Assembly (NCBI RefSeq): GCF_030272615.1
Contig: NC_081408.1
Location: 198,240,841 to 198,304,840 of the forward strand
Direction: 5' to 3'
From: Cryptomeria japonica
Lineage: Eukaryota > Streptophyta > Pinopsida > Cupressales > Cupressaceae
DNA length: 64,000 nt
In this document: in pieces, positions 53,804 through 64,000 of the stretch
Position numbering within the stretch: position 1 is the stretch's first letter
Layout: the number at the start of each line of letters is the position of its first letter
Notes under the pieces: generated by a model
Seen by the model: the letters and a program-made list of their open reading frames with translations, nothing else
Told to the model about the DNA's origin: nothing
Database searches by the model: none
Made by a program: the position numbers and the translations under genes

Positions 53804-55289
53804 ACCAGTGTAGATGATCTTTTTGAGGTATGGTATGGTTGTATTCAAGTGAGTGGTGATCGAGAATCCTTTGTAGTGCAGTTTCATGTGTGCATTCTTG
53901 ATCTGGTTGCTAACTGATGCAGAGAATGGAGTAGAATAGAACAGAACAGTAGAGGTGATACAATTAGTGTATTTGGCACTTAATCGGAACTTATCTAGGC
54001 ATTGTAGATGTGATTTTTGATTTCATTTGTTTTAATTCATCATTGTAATTAGTAAGGCAGTTAGCCTTTCAAGGTTGTAGCCCCTATTGTAAATGAGTTG
54101 TAAGCTCTAGGCAGTGTGCCTGAATGCAAGTGCATTCCCCATTTTGTAATATTGTTTTGCTACTGGCCATAGTGGAATAATGTTGTGTGTTCAAATCCCA
54201 CCGTGGTTTTTCCCATTTGGGTTTCCATGTAAAAATCCCAGTGTTATGATTTTTTGGTTGGTTACTTAGTGTTTTTGCATTTCAATTTCATGTTTATGCT
54301 TCCAATGGTTTAAAGTTAAGTTAGAAAATATATCAACTACTAGATCACTGATTCACCCCCTCTGTTAGTGATCCCTGATTCCAACATGTCTTATTTCAAA
54401 ATTGAGTGGGATTTCTCTCTCTATGTCAACTGATGTTGGGAAATTAGCAATTTATCTAATGGGCAAGTATAAAAGGAGGTTTTCTCCTCTCATTAGAAAT
54501 CCATGAATCATCTATCACATCAATCTGGCATACATTACACACACATGGGATCAATCATTCAAGCATTCAAGAGAAATTGAGCATTAATTAGTCTTCCTTC
54601 AAGCCTTGGAGTAGCAATAAAGTCAAGATTCAATCATTAAAGTAGACATATTTCACCCTATTTTGTTGAAGAACAAGGAGGTACATTACTTTATTTTCAA
54701 TCAATATTTAACATCTCCCTCAAAAGGAGAACCTTCTATTACAACAATTTCAATTATCTTTATCTCAATTTCATGGTTAATTCCAAAATAGGGGTTTTAC
54801 CTAAGGCAAGCCCCCATTCCTAACATATTTTATTTTCTTTATGTGTGCAGGAAACAGGTGTGAAGTTGTTCTCTTAAGAATAGGCACTATTTACAGAGAC
54901 AAATCAACCCTCTTTGGTGTGCATAAAAGTAGAAGGACCAAGGCAACGAGCACACTGGTTTTGACATTTTTGGAGCTTTTTTTAGGATTAGATCAAAATC
55001 TATATATACTAATCAGATCTAGGTGCATGCAAAAATCTTGCATCTATAGCTCATTGTTTTCTTAGTTTTACCTTCATTTTTTTAGCACTTTACCTTAATT
55101 TAGCATTTCAACTCACAAAAGAGGAAACCCCTAAATTATTCCAATCAATATTTAGTCTTAATATTTGCTGATTTTTTACTAAATCTATTGGATTCTCCCT
55201 CTTTTGAATGCAATGGTCAACTCAAGCAAAAATTAGTGGTTTTCATACATCTAATGGTGAAAACCCCAATTTTTCACCATTCCAATTAT

Positions 55290-56339
55290 GTTGCAGAAAA
55301 GATGTTTCCCAATCTCCATCCTCCATTCCTACTCTATTTTGTATTCTCTATTGTCTTTATAAGTGGAGGGGTAGGAGTACCATACAATTAAGTGAACCTA
55401 TTGGATCCTGGGCTATCTATCCATGAAACTTACAATGCCTACTTAGTAGTGCATCAACTTCAAATATTTCAGGTCTTAATTTTCTCAATATATTTGCCCA
55501 TAGACCTGTTGATGGGCCTTTTATAATCACCTAACATGAAGGCTTTGCGAAGCGAAGCCTCTCCTGAAAAGAGAAAGGCTTACAAAATCCAGGTTTCCCA
55601 AGGTCATGTCTGTTGGGTCACAACTATGCAAGGGTAACTCAAGGTTCACGTGACTTGTTCAATCAAGGTGGTATTTCTAGTTATAGAAGACACTCGCATG
55701 AAACACTTAGAAATAAAAACACAAAAGATATAAAGGGGTACAGAAATAATATAAATAACCATGCAAGTTTGTTAAATTTTAAGATAAATACTTTGAATAA
55801 CTAGATATTATTTATAACAAACTAGATAGCAAGAGCGAAACTTCCATCCACATGCAAGGTCTATGATCTTACGTGTAGAAGGAACTGATTAAAAAACTTC
55901 AAATACCATAGTAATAAAATATGAAAAAGCCAGAACAATTGACCTATATAGAGTGAGGGAAGATATCAAATCATGGAAATACTATCTTCATTCAACATTA
56001 AGTCATGGAACATGCAATCCACAAAGCAACTTGCATTGATTAATTATGAAAATAATGGTACCAACAACCATTGATACTTAGAAAGTTTAACAAAGTCTGG
56101 AATTTGAAAGAACTGGAAACAAAAAGACTATAAAAAAAAATCCTAAGTAGGACCTCCAATCTTCAATTTTTGGACCCTAAAAATGGCTTGTGTCATTACA
56201 ATTTATAGTGCCCTACCTCCTATATCCTAGTAATAGGCTATGCCTAAAACCCAGTAGCCACTACCTATGCCAAATCAACCTTGGAAAGATTTATACATGG
56301 AATTTTTCATTTGATTATTGCACTCACAAAAAGGTAATG
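55290..56339. other. Flanking DNA right of G1, unassigned
   Basis: I recognise no gene. 'ggctttgcgaagcgaagcc' at 55542-55560 is a perfect short hairpin, followed by another (cctctcctgaaaagagaaagg). The rest is AT-rich. Confidence 0.35.
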
Positions 56340-56560
56340 ACTTCATCTTCATAGTAGTTGATTAATTTTTTAAAATGAGATATTTTATTCCTTGTTGGAA
56401 GATATATAGTATGTCTAAGAGAGTTGATTTATTCTTTAAAGAGATAATTTTATTGCATGGTTTTCCAAGGAGAATAATATTTGATAAAGATAAGACATTC
56501 TTCATATATTTATGGCAATACCCATAGAGGAAATCGGGTACACAAATCAATTATAATTAC
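56340..56560 (+). pseudogene. Decayed gypsy integrase fragment
   Basis: The shifted-frame translation around 56435-56520 gives 'ILLHGFPRRIIFDKDKTFF' followed by 'IYLWQ'. This matches the integrase core passage that commonly reads 'LHG.P..I.SDRD..F.S.FW' and includes the second catalytic Asp. Flanking coding sequence is too decayed to follow. It is not part of G1, whose right TSD is at 55285. Confidence 0.5.
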
Positions 56561-58400
56561 TCATATCACCTATAAAATAGTTTCTTAGGCATAAATTTAT
56601 TAATCATTTATATTGTCAAGAGTCTCTACATATATCTCTTTAATAGGTTCAGTAGCATGCTATTTGTGTCAAGTTTTACATATAGGTGGTCCAATTATAT
56701 TTATTTTATTTCTTCAATTGAATGTTAGGAATTTTACTCAACCTTCATTGCCTTCCTTGTTTACATGCTCTATGTATGTGTTATTCTAATCCACTAGTTT
56801 TGCATCCAAAATGCCATCAATTGATTACACTAATTGTGTTCTACAAAAATATCATTAAAAATTTGAGTACTCCTAGAAATGTATGATCCATGTGAATTTA
56901 AAATGAGTTATCACTTTATATACTCAAAGATGGTAGAAGATTATGGACATTTTTTCTAAAGTTGGAATATCCTTCTTAATGAGTTCTAACTTGTTAAGTG
57001 TGTTATTTTTTAGGTATAGTTTCTAATCAAATTTAAATGACAATAATAGATAGGAGCATTAGAAGAAACCACAAGGTGGGGATAATTTGACCTAAGATGA
57101 CTTTAAATCATAAAAATTCAATAATAAGAATCATATAATAAAAGAGATAAAATTGAATAGGGAGTAATCTAATAGAATTCAAAATATGAATCAATAAACA
57201 AAAAATATATCATCTCTTAAAAGTAAATGAATTATTAAAAATATTAGGTTTGAAAAATGAAACAATAAAAAGCTCTAGGGTCAAGGGACTAATTGGTGTA
57301 AGATAAGTTAGGGTAAGTCAAAATCTAGGGAAAATAAACATACCTTACGATTAATTTATAACTTTTTAGTAGATGAGTAAGGAAATAAACACAATTAAAC
57401 CTAAATTACAGAGTTGATATTGACAAATATAAACAAGAAATCAAAAGGTAGTTCAAAAGTGCTTAGCTCTTTTGTAAAATTGTTGTATTAAATGAAGATG
57501 ACTGTGTTGTATGTTGTGATAAAAAATTAGAGTTAAAAAATTTGGATTGGATTGCACTAGTAAGATAAGATAAATTTGTCTATTAATTTAGAGTATTTTG
57601 GGACTAGGCTACACCTGTAGTTCTATCTAAGGGCATTTTATCTTTGCATGACCTAGTTGTATCCTAGTGTGATCTGTGTTGTTTCACTCTTGCATTCGAT
57701 GGGTCTATAAGTAAATAAAAAGATGCTATATATAATGGAGTTTGTAGTCTATAAAGATATTGCATGAGATTTTCTTGACGATAATTCCAACCTTTTTGTT
57801 GATTATACACTACTGAAAGTATGCCTAACAAAGTAAATTATGTCTTTTCACTGTAAAAAATGATGTAGTGTAGATGTTTTGTCAAGACATGTTCTAATGT
57901 TATCCAATATGATTTTGTATTTACATGTTCTAATGTTATCCAATATGGTTTTATATTTCCAGTAGGTAAGAGGTTTCATTAAGTAGTAATGACCTAGGAT
58001 TGTTATAAAGGCCTAATTCTAGATGTTCAAGTCAAGACATTTTGGGCATATAGAGCAATGAGCAACAAGAAATTTTTTAAATAATTTTCTCAAGGTAGGG
58101 GCTTCTAGATTTGAAATCAATTCACATTATGTTGCAGCGTGACAAAAATAAAGGATAGGGCTACATGTGTGGCCTAGTCCAAGAAAGATAAAATCATAAT
58201 TTAACAATCCATTATTGTCTAGGATAATAGTTAAAGTTATTTTGAGTAATAAGTTCAAGATTAGAATCACATTTATGCCAAACAAAATAAATTAAACATT
58301 ATGACATACCAAAATAAATGTCAAACAAAAAACAAACCATATATAATAAATATGTATATCCTTTAACCTAAAATACCAACTAATTACCTATCTTGTATTT
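56561..58400. other. AT-rich unassigned region
   Basis: There are traces of coding-like sequence up to about 56900, possibly more of the gypsy relic, but nothing I can name. A 36-bp tandem duplication around 'acatgttctaatgttatcca' is at about 57889-57962. Otherwise I see nothing. Confidence 0.35.
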
Positions 58401-59534
58401 AATTTTTTTTTACGTAAAAACAAACTTCAAAATTTTTTTTTAACAATAAAATCTCTTCTAATAGACTTTTTACACACCATTCAACTTGACGACTATAAAA
58501 ATCCATCTTTATCACATCAATAATATTTTCCATATAATTATGTCCCACATAAGACAATAATAAATGGCATATATAGTCTTGAACATGTAATGTCGTGATT
58601 TAAAAAAATAAAAATAAATGACATATACCTTTCAATGTTTTTATTTTCTAGATAAGAAGGAAAACTTGTAATAATATTCAAACTTTCCAACCATTCATAA
58701 ACAATTTCAATATTCGTATTATTAATAAATTTGAAAGCTGCACTTTGAATAAAATGATGTCAGATATGGTAGGTAATATCTAAGAATTATTTGGGGTAAA
58801 GTCTGGCTGGCGGATTGCATGTAAAACAAAAAAATTAGTTAAGTCGATGGGAGTTTTAAAATGGCTATAAATAATTTTCCTCGTTTCGTAAGCAAATAAA
58901 ATTTCACTATAAATAATCTTCTTCTTTTCGTAAGCAAATAAAATTTCACTTTCTTCTTTATTTTATTAGGCGTCTCGTTTTATGTAAGTTGTCTAAATTG
59001 ACTTTGGGAAATTCTATATTTAATATTTTAACAGTAGTGATTGAGAGCGATTTTGGATTTGATTAGATAGAAGGTGAGTATTAATTATTTAGATCATATT
59101 TTGTGTTTTATGGTGATAAAATATATTTTATGGTGGTCGTAATTTTAGTATCAATGTTTTGGTACATATTTTATTATTTATTATTACGACAAGGAAATGT
59201 ATTGAATTTAGCATTATGTTGCAGATCACTTTCAATAATCCATTATCAAGATGAACAAACGCTTTATGATCTATCACATGATAATAATACTTCATGATTT
59301 GTCATAATTTTGATATAAATGTTTTGATACACGTTCTATTATGTATTATTAAGACAAGGAAATGTATTGAATTTAGCATTATGTTACAAAACGCCTTCCA
59401 TGATTCATCATCAAGACGAGTAAATACTCATGACATCAAAAAAAATTATCACGCTCTATGATCCATCATTCATGAAGAAAAGTACTTGAATCACACTTCT
59501 AATCCATCATCAAAATTCAACTTAATAATATTAC
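58401..59534. repeat. AT-rich region with local tandem duplications
   Basis: A 42-bp unit 'ctataaataat...aagcaaataaaatttca' is tandemly duplicated at 58865-58948. A longer direct repeat containing 'gacaaggaaatgtattgaat' and 'tagcattatgtt' occurs at about 59150-59260 and 59310-59420. No genes were recognised. Confidence 0.5.
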
Positions 59535-59552
59535 AACATGCAATTAAAACAT

Positions 59553-59756
59553 GCTATGGATGCCACTGGGGTGCACAAGGCACCCCTGTAGTTTGGTTTT
59601 TTGTTTTCTGTTGTTGTTTCTGATTTCTAAAGACTTGGTTCCTTTTTACTGATAGTTGTTGTTAATTGTTGTTATAGTGTTGTTTCTGTGCTATGATTTT
59701 TAATAGTTTTGCTATGTAAAAGATCAGTGCCCTTGTTCTCGCTACTATTAATATAA
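59553..59756 (+). mobile_element. LINE 3'-tail insertion with 18-bp TSD
   Basis: A 204-bp insert is flanked by exact 18-bp direct repeats aacatgcaattaaaacat (59535-59552 and 59757-59774). The insert starts 'gctatggatgccactggggt', contains the hairpin 'ggggtgcacaaggcacccc' and a T/G-rich middle, and ends 'cgctactattaatata'. A long TSD with a short insert is typical of a severely 5'-truncated LINE copy or a SINE. The sense is inferred from the A/T-rich right end. Confidence 0.65.
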
Positions 59757-59774
59757 AACATGCAATTAAAACAT

Positions 59775-60397
59775 AGATAAATCATGATCCAAAGTATTTA
59801 CGAAAAACTACTAAACAATAGAATCCATGAATACTATCAATTTCCCAACATAAAACAGTAATAAATTCTCTTAAAAATGAGATATTTTTTCGGCTTTCCA
59901 AGTATTTGGGTGTACTTGATTTAGCCTAGGAGCATGATAAAAGATGAAGGTGGATTTAAAAACTAGTTTTCAAATATAATATGCAATTAGTATCAAGTTT
60001 TCTCTTGAATTAAGAAAATTATTATTTAATTATTATTAACCTTTCATTTTGAGTGGTGGAAACTCACCAAATCTCACCAATCAATCTTCCAATTTGATGT
60101 CATTGGATTTTGAAAAGGATTTGATGATACGTTTTTAGCATATCCACATATAGGATCACAATCATAAATGACAGAATTTCTTCTGTTACCTAACATAAAA
60201 GCTCCCAGAATATTAATGCTCTGAGTAACGTTGGAGATATTCAAAGGATATACGGAAGGTGCAGTTTGACTAGGTCGGTTTTAATGCTTTGATTCTTTGT
60301 TGCCGTCATTGAACGGCAAAATAGAGTCCGTTATTACTAAGGAAATATATATAGCTGTTGTCTCCCAAATTTCGAGTCAAAACAAGTTGTTTATTCA
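59775..60397. other. Unassigned, no gene seen
   Basis: This is AT-rich, with only short frames and no motif I recognise. Confidence 0.35.
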
Positions 60398-60505
60398 TCG
60401 ATGTTAATCTTGTGATTTTGACTTAATAAAATTAGTCAATCTACTTTTTAATCGATGTTAATCTTGTGATTTTGACTTAATAAAATTAGTCAATCTACTT
60501 TTTAA
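60398..60505. repeat. Exact 54-bp tandem duplication
   Basis: 'tcgatgttaatcttgtgatt' ... 'agtcaatctactttttaa' occurs twice head to tail (60398-60451 and 60452-60505) with no difference I could find. It is therefore recent relative to its surroundings. Confidence 0.85.
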
Positions 60506-60579
60506 TAATATATATATTTAATTAACTCGATAGGGTTTTAGTATGGGGTTTTCTGATTGGGAAAGTGTCAATATCCCGG

Positions 60580-61150
60580 AAAAAGTTTGCCGGCCACATT
60601 TTCCAACAGTAAAACCTTCAAATTGCCTTTGCCTGCTGTCGTGCAATTTTCGAAACCTGTTTTCCTACCAAGTTTTTCTTAAATAACGTTTTCTTGTTTT
60701 TCGGGCATGTTTGCCATCGACATATGTGTGATATTCAACGTATTCAATGTGCTGGCACGTCGAAAAGAAATATGTTGCAATATGTACTCTTTGCCACTCT
60801 GTGAATTTATTGTCATTAATGGCTGCGGCTGCTTCATTTTTGTTCGTATAATATTAAACATTTATTCCCATTAATGGCTCCGACTAGTTCATTTTTTTGG
60901 TTTTTGGAGAAGCGAATATTGTCGCTCGTTCTTGGTTTTGGAGAAGCAAACATTGTCGCTCGTCTGCAATTTGCACCTGCTGGGTTTTCAAAGATGTAAT
61001 TTTAATCAACCTGTTGGCTATCTATATAGTTTGGGAATTATCGGTGGTAGGTATCCTCTTTGCAACTGCGTATAAATTTTTTCCCCTCCATAGGTTGTAT
61101 GCAATGTGCATCTCGGTTTTTAGAAATGTAACTTAATTTTTTTGCCCTTT
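60580..61150. repeat. Segmental duplication, left copy
   Basis: This aligns with about 62370-62890. Landmarks are 'catgtttgccatcg', 'atattaaacat', 'tgctgggttttcaaagatg', 'tttaatcaacct' and 'cctccataggttgtatgcaat'. This copy has an extra internal tandem piece: 'ggttttggagaagc' plus 'attgtcgctcgt' repeated at 60898-60963. It is non-coding as far as I can tell. Confidence 0.75.
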
Positions 61151-61635
61151 GCTGGCTGCAGATTTCGAAGGTTGACATTCTTTTAATTTGTTGCATTGTG
61201 TTTTCCTCACTGTGGAGACTTCAAAAGCTCACCTCAAGGCTAGCATCTGCAAGTCACTTTGCAAAGGTTCGCATATACAGGCCTGGGATTTTTCAAATTT
61301 AATGGCCTGTTGCACACTATAAAATTCTATTCGGGTTCATTGTGTGCTTTTGTGTTTTCTTCGTCGTGGCTTTTGCATATAGTGTTGCTTGTTGCAATGG
61401 GTTTTCCTTTTTCTATTTAAATACCTTTCTTTGTTGCTTTCATAATGTCATAGAATTTGAAATGTACGTGATATGTGCTCGAAGAAAGCAGGGTAATCTA
61501 TATTTTGATTCTTGAAAGAAAAATGATTCTTTACTAATCAGAATAATATACATTCTCCTAACTACAAGTGTGCAAATAACCCGCTAGCCCATACAAAATT
61601 ATTAGGATTCAAAAGCTACAATTCTTGAAGAGGCT
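61151..61635. other. Unassigned, no gene seen
   Basis: This is T-rich sequence between the left duplication copy and the short coding-like tract. I recognise no features. Confidence 0.35.
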
Positions 61636-61918
61636 ATGGCTTATAGCGAGCCTCTCAGGGAAACCGAGAAATTTAAAATTACAGAGCGGGCAAACAATAG
61701 TCGGAAGGTGCCTTGGGTGAATAAGCCTGATGTAGGTTTGAATCAAATCCTATCGGTATGACCAATGAGAAAAAAGAGGAAATTATCTCTTCTCTTAAAG
61801 ATTCTACAGAACATAATTTTTTTCACAATGAAATCACTGTTAATTTTGCAGACAAAATCCTGACAGAGTTTTCAATATCGACAATATTTAAAGCATTTTC
61901 TCTAAAATGTAAGGAGTA
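61636..61918 (+). pseudogene. Short coding-like tract, unidentified
   Basis: From ATG 61636 the frame reads 'MAYSEPLRETEKFKITERAN' to a TGA at 61759. A shifted frame then continues 'PIGMTNEKKEEIISSLKDST' and 'FADKILTEFSISTIFKAFSL' to a TAG near 61917. The amino-acid composition looks coding over about 95 codons, with one frameshift near 61748. I do not recognise it; an N-terminal fragment of a retroelement protein is possible. Confidence 0.35.
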
Positions 61919-62369
61919 GGTCTCGCCTCCATTAAAGTAGATAAGTTGAAAGCTTTAAAAGTTAAAAAATTGTTGAAACTAAGCTTCCGTTAGATGAAAA
62001 TACCAACCGGTTTTCGCATGCATGACCTTCTCATAATGTTCTTTGTATATGTTATGCTTATTCTCCATAAAAACTTGGGCGCCGCCATCAAAGTTAATAG
62101 CATTTTCTCAATGGATTTGTAATGGGTGCTAATTTTGTATATTTTAATTTTGTAATACCACTTGTGATCACTGTGAGTAACGGTTCCGAGTGTATAATGA
62201 TTGCATCTATCCTATGCCATTCTCAAAAGAAGTGAATTATTATATCTACCTTTCTTTATTAGCTCCATGATGTCATAGTTACCTTCATATAGCGGTTTTG
62301 CGTATTCTTTTTAGAATTTGTCTGGTTTTGGCAAGACATATTGTTTTAACAAAAATGAACTAGGCATAG

Positions 62370-62900
62370 CCATTAATGACCAACACTAACAACTTCAAAC
62401 TGCCTGTTGGTGTGTACTTCTCAAAACCTATTTCGCTGCCACATTTTGAAATTTTTATGGGCGCTACTCTAGTCAATGTATTCATGTTGTTCGGCCATGT
62501 TTGCCATCGCCATATGTGTCATATTGAGTGTATTCAATGTACTGGGCCATCCACAAGAGATTTGGTGCAATGCATACACTTTGCAACTTTGTAAATTTAT
62601 TGGCATTAATGGTTGTGGCTGGTCCATTCTCGCTCACATAATATTATACATAACAAGCTTTTTTTTTTAAGTTTTTGGAGAAGCTAATATTTTTGGCCGT
62701 GTGCAATTTGCACTGCTGGGTTTTCAAAGATGCAATTTTAATCAACCTCTTGGTTGTCTATATCGTTTGCAAATTCTCATTGTTGGCTATCCTCTTTGCA
62801 ACTTTGTGTAAATTTTTTTGCCTCCATAGGTTGTATGCAATCTCCACTTAGGTTTTCAAACATCTAACTTAATTTCTTTGGGCTTCGGTCAGATTTTGAA
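62370..62900. repeat. Segmental duplication, right copy
   Basis: This is the partner of 60580-61150, about 1.79 kb away in direct orientation. It lacks the extra 'attgtcgctcgt' unit. The copies differ at many positions, so the duplication is not recent. Confidence 0.75.
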
Positions 62901-63134
62901 GGCTCTCATTCTTTTAATTTGTTCCCTTCGTCTGTTGAAAGGAGTTAAAAATCTATGAGCTACAACATAATTGTGAGCGCTATGTTGCCATGGTCTATAT
63001 TGGCAAAGAAACAAACACAATGTATGATTACACACACAACGCTGCCATTTGTTCAGCCAAACAAACAAACAGATAGTCATGTATGTATGGATAGATGTGT
63101 TCTATATGTATATACATGTATGTTACTATGTGTA

Positions 63135-63420
63135 CATGCAGGCAATGCAAAGCCATACAAAAAATATATATGCCTATGTCTACATGTGTATGCCTTTATT
63201 TTAACACTAAACATGTATATATATACATATAGTAACACATATGTGGATACATATGTTGCCTATCTATATACTTGTGCGTTCCTATGTCTACATACAACCA
63301 ACTCAAAGACATACAGAAATTATATATGCCTGTGTCTGCATGTATATGCCTTTGTTTTAATATTGAACAAGTATATATATATACATATATATACATGCAT
63401 ACAAAGATCTATTCATAGCA
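63135..63420. repeat. Tandem duplication (about 157 bp) with TATATA tracts
   Basis: 'aaagccatacaaaaaatata' through 'catgtgtatgccttt' and a 'catgtatatatatacatata' tract near 63147-63235 recur at about 63304-63390. The long frames across this area reflect the repeat and look non-coding. Confidence 0.6.
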
Positions 63421-63800
63421 TCATGTGGATCTTTGTCTCTATGTCTATATACATCTATATACATCTATATATATGTATAATATATCTTTGTGTACAACTA
63501 CATTGATATGTATGCATGTTCAAAGTTGTTCACTTCTTCTAATGTATATATCCATTTGTTTTTTCTTTTGCTTATTTGTGTATCTAGAACTAGTATCTTC
63601 TGCATACATGCATCCATCTATGTTGGCGATCCAAACTGGTTCAGCTGAAACTTGTATCATACTATTTTTTTGGGGGGGTGTTTAATTTTCTCCTGAAGTA
63701 CATTGTGTGTATTCATTTGTCTTATTTGTTCTGACATACACTTTCTATTTCACCAAACAAAAAAACACTCCATTCCTCAACTCTCCAGAAAAATTGCGGT
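63421..63800. other. Possible promoter/leader of the gene at the right edge
   Basis: This is T-rich sequence passing into 'cactccattcctcaactctccag' just before the ATG at 63801, which looks like a pyrimidine-rich plant 5' leader. I see no clear TATA box at a convincing distance. Confidence 0.25.
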
Positions 63801-63857
63801 ATGTCTTCCGCCTCACGATTTGCTAATCCCTCAGAACAGCCTCATGTAGAAACTTCG
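63801..63857 (+). CDS. Candidate first coding exon of an unidentified gene
   Basis: The ATG at 63801 opens exactly 19 codons, reading 'MSSASRFANPSEQPHVETS', and is followed immediately by a strong donor (cg|gtgagc at 63858). The composition (Ser, Ala, Pro and Glu; balanced codons; higher GC than its surroundings) and the CT-rich leader fit a host gene's first exon. The gene would continue beyond the window. A chance ATG near a GT cannot be excluded, and no family can be named from 19 residues. Confidence 0.35.
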
Positions 63858-64000
63858 GTGAGCTTACTTCTTCATATGCTTTCTCGTATTCATCTGGTTT
63901 ACAATCATATATTGTCTATTTGTTCTTTTCATTTTGGAAAGCATTGCCCTCCATCGATACAAGTGAATACACAGATAAGGATACACATTGCTCTGTATGT

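Larger units (their letters stand above)
52172..54386 (+). mobile_element. Z: internally deleted copia element
   Basis: Two direct LTRs (52172 to about 53068, and 53432-54386) flank only about 360 bp of internal DNA. The 3' LTR begins TGTTGGCAATTGAC and ends TTCCAACA. The internal remnant ends with the polypurine context 'atgccaaagggggagat'. The primer-binding site is lost in a deletion spanning the 5' LTR end. The flanks ggtcc and tgtct are a plausible decayed 5-bp TSD, and the uninterrupted G1 5' LTR shows the empty site. It cannot move on its own. Confidence 0.8.
11401..55284 (+). mobile_element. G1: gag-only LTR retrotransposon, host of nested insertions
   Basis: Two related LTRs (11401-12598 and 51902-55284, the latter containing element Z) are in direct orientation, flanked by the 5-bp TSD attat (11396-11400 and 55285-55289). 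With all inserts removed the internal region is about 4.9 kb. It holds a gag gene with a Retrotrans_gag domain, an aspartic-protease-like remnant and a polar tail. I found no RT, RNase H or integrase in any internal segment. This fits a non-autonomous gag-only element (the TR-GAG type known in plants) that relies on gypsy-type enzymes in trans. The two LTRs differ at roughly one base in ten where I compared them by eye, so the insertion is old. Confidence 0.8.
51902..55284 (+). mobile_element. G1 3' LTR, split by element Z
   Basis: The two parts, 51902-52171 and 54387-55284, align in order with the 5' LTR (11401-12598). The end is CACCATTCCA, then TSD attat. The TATA box is at 54468-54475. 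Without Z the length is about 1.17 kb. Confidence 0.8.

Noticed and set aside
62955-63506. A 183-codon plus-strand frame rich in Tyr, Ile and Cys
   Set aside because: It runs through TATATA tracts and a 157-bp tandem duplication; the periodic composition mirrors the repeat.

Overview
The window looks like plant nuclear DNA from a species with a large, repeat-laden genome, most likely a conifer or other gymnosperm. This is inferred from AT-rich sequence, deep nesting of old LTR elements, L1-type LINEs with an RNase H domain, a CACTA transposon and captured MCM4 exons. I see no intact host gene, no RNA gene and no CRISPR array. Almost everything up to about 55.3 kb is transposable element, and every coding region there is broken.

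Layout. 1-11249 is the 3' end of a Ty1/copia element (C1). Its 3' LTR is split by an 8.0-kb minus-strand LINE (2426-10416) flanked by a 17-bp target-site duplication (TSD). 11401-55284 is a gag-only LTR element (G1; LTRs 11401-12598 and 51902-55284, TSD ATTAT). It hosts four later insertions: a solo LTR (13688-14996); a solo LTR 'Y' (15500-34269, TSD AATTG); a 14.3-kb terminal-inverted-repeat DNA transposon 'T1' (36457-50791, TSD CTGA); and a deleted copia element 'Z' (52172-54386) inside the 3' LTR.

Y is itself split by a CACTA element (16070-32237, TSD CTA) that carries tandem MCM4 gene fragments. The CACTA is split by solo LTR 'X' (17284-25916, TSD GAGTC), and X is split by a minus-strand LTR element 'C2' (17616-24190, TSD GTCTC). 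The stack G1 > Y > CACTA > X > C2 is five deep and gives a clear order of events.

Most interesting contents. (1) The LINE has a third ORF downstream of the RT/RNase H ORF. (2) C2 has no pol; it carries a half-gag plus an ORF of about 1,050 codons whose layout (globular domain, basic/acidic low complexity, coiled coil) resembles the LINE's third ORF. (3) T1 carries a DDE-type transposase of an uncommon kind, a 359-bp satellite with a perfectly constant period, and on the opposite strand a ten-exon accessory gene whose splice phases are still in register. (4) LTRs X and Y both contain arrays of a short motif in regularly alternating orientation.

55.3-64.0 kb is mostly unrecognised AT-rich sequence. 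It holds a decayed gypsy integrase, a LINE-tail insertion with an 18-bp TSD, a 0.4-kb segmental duplication and, at the far right, a candidate first exon (63801-63857). All boundaries were read by eye; percent identities and family assignments were not computed.
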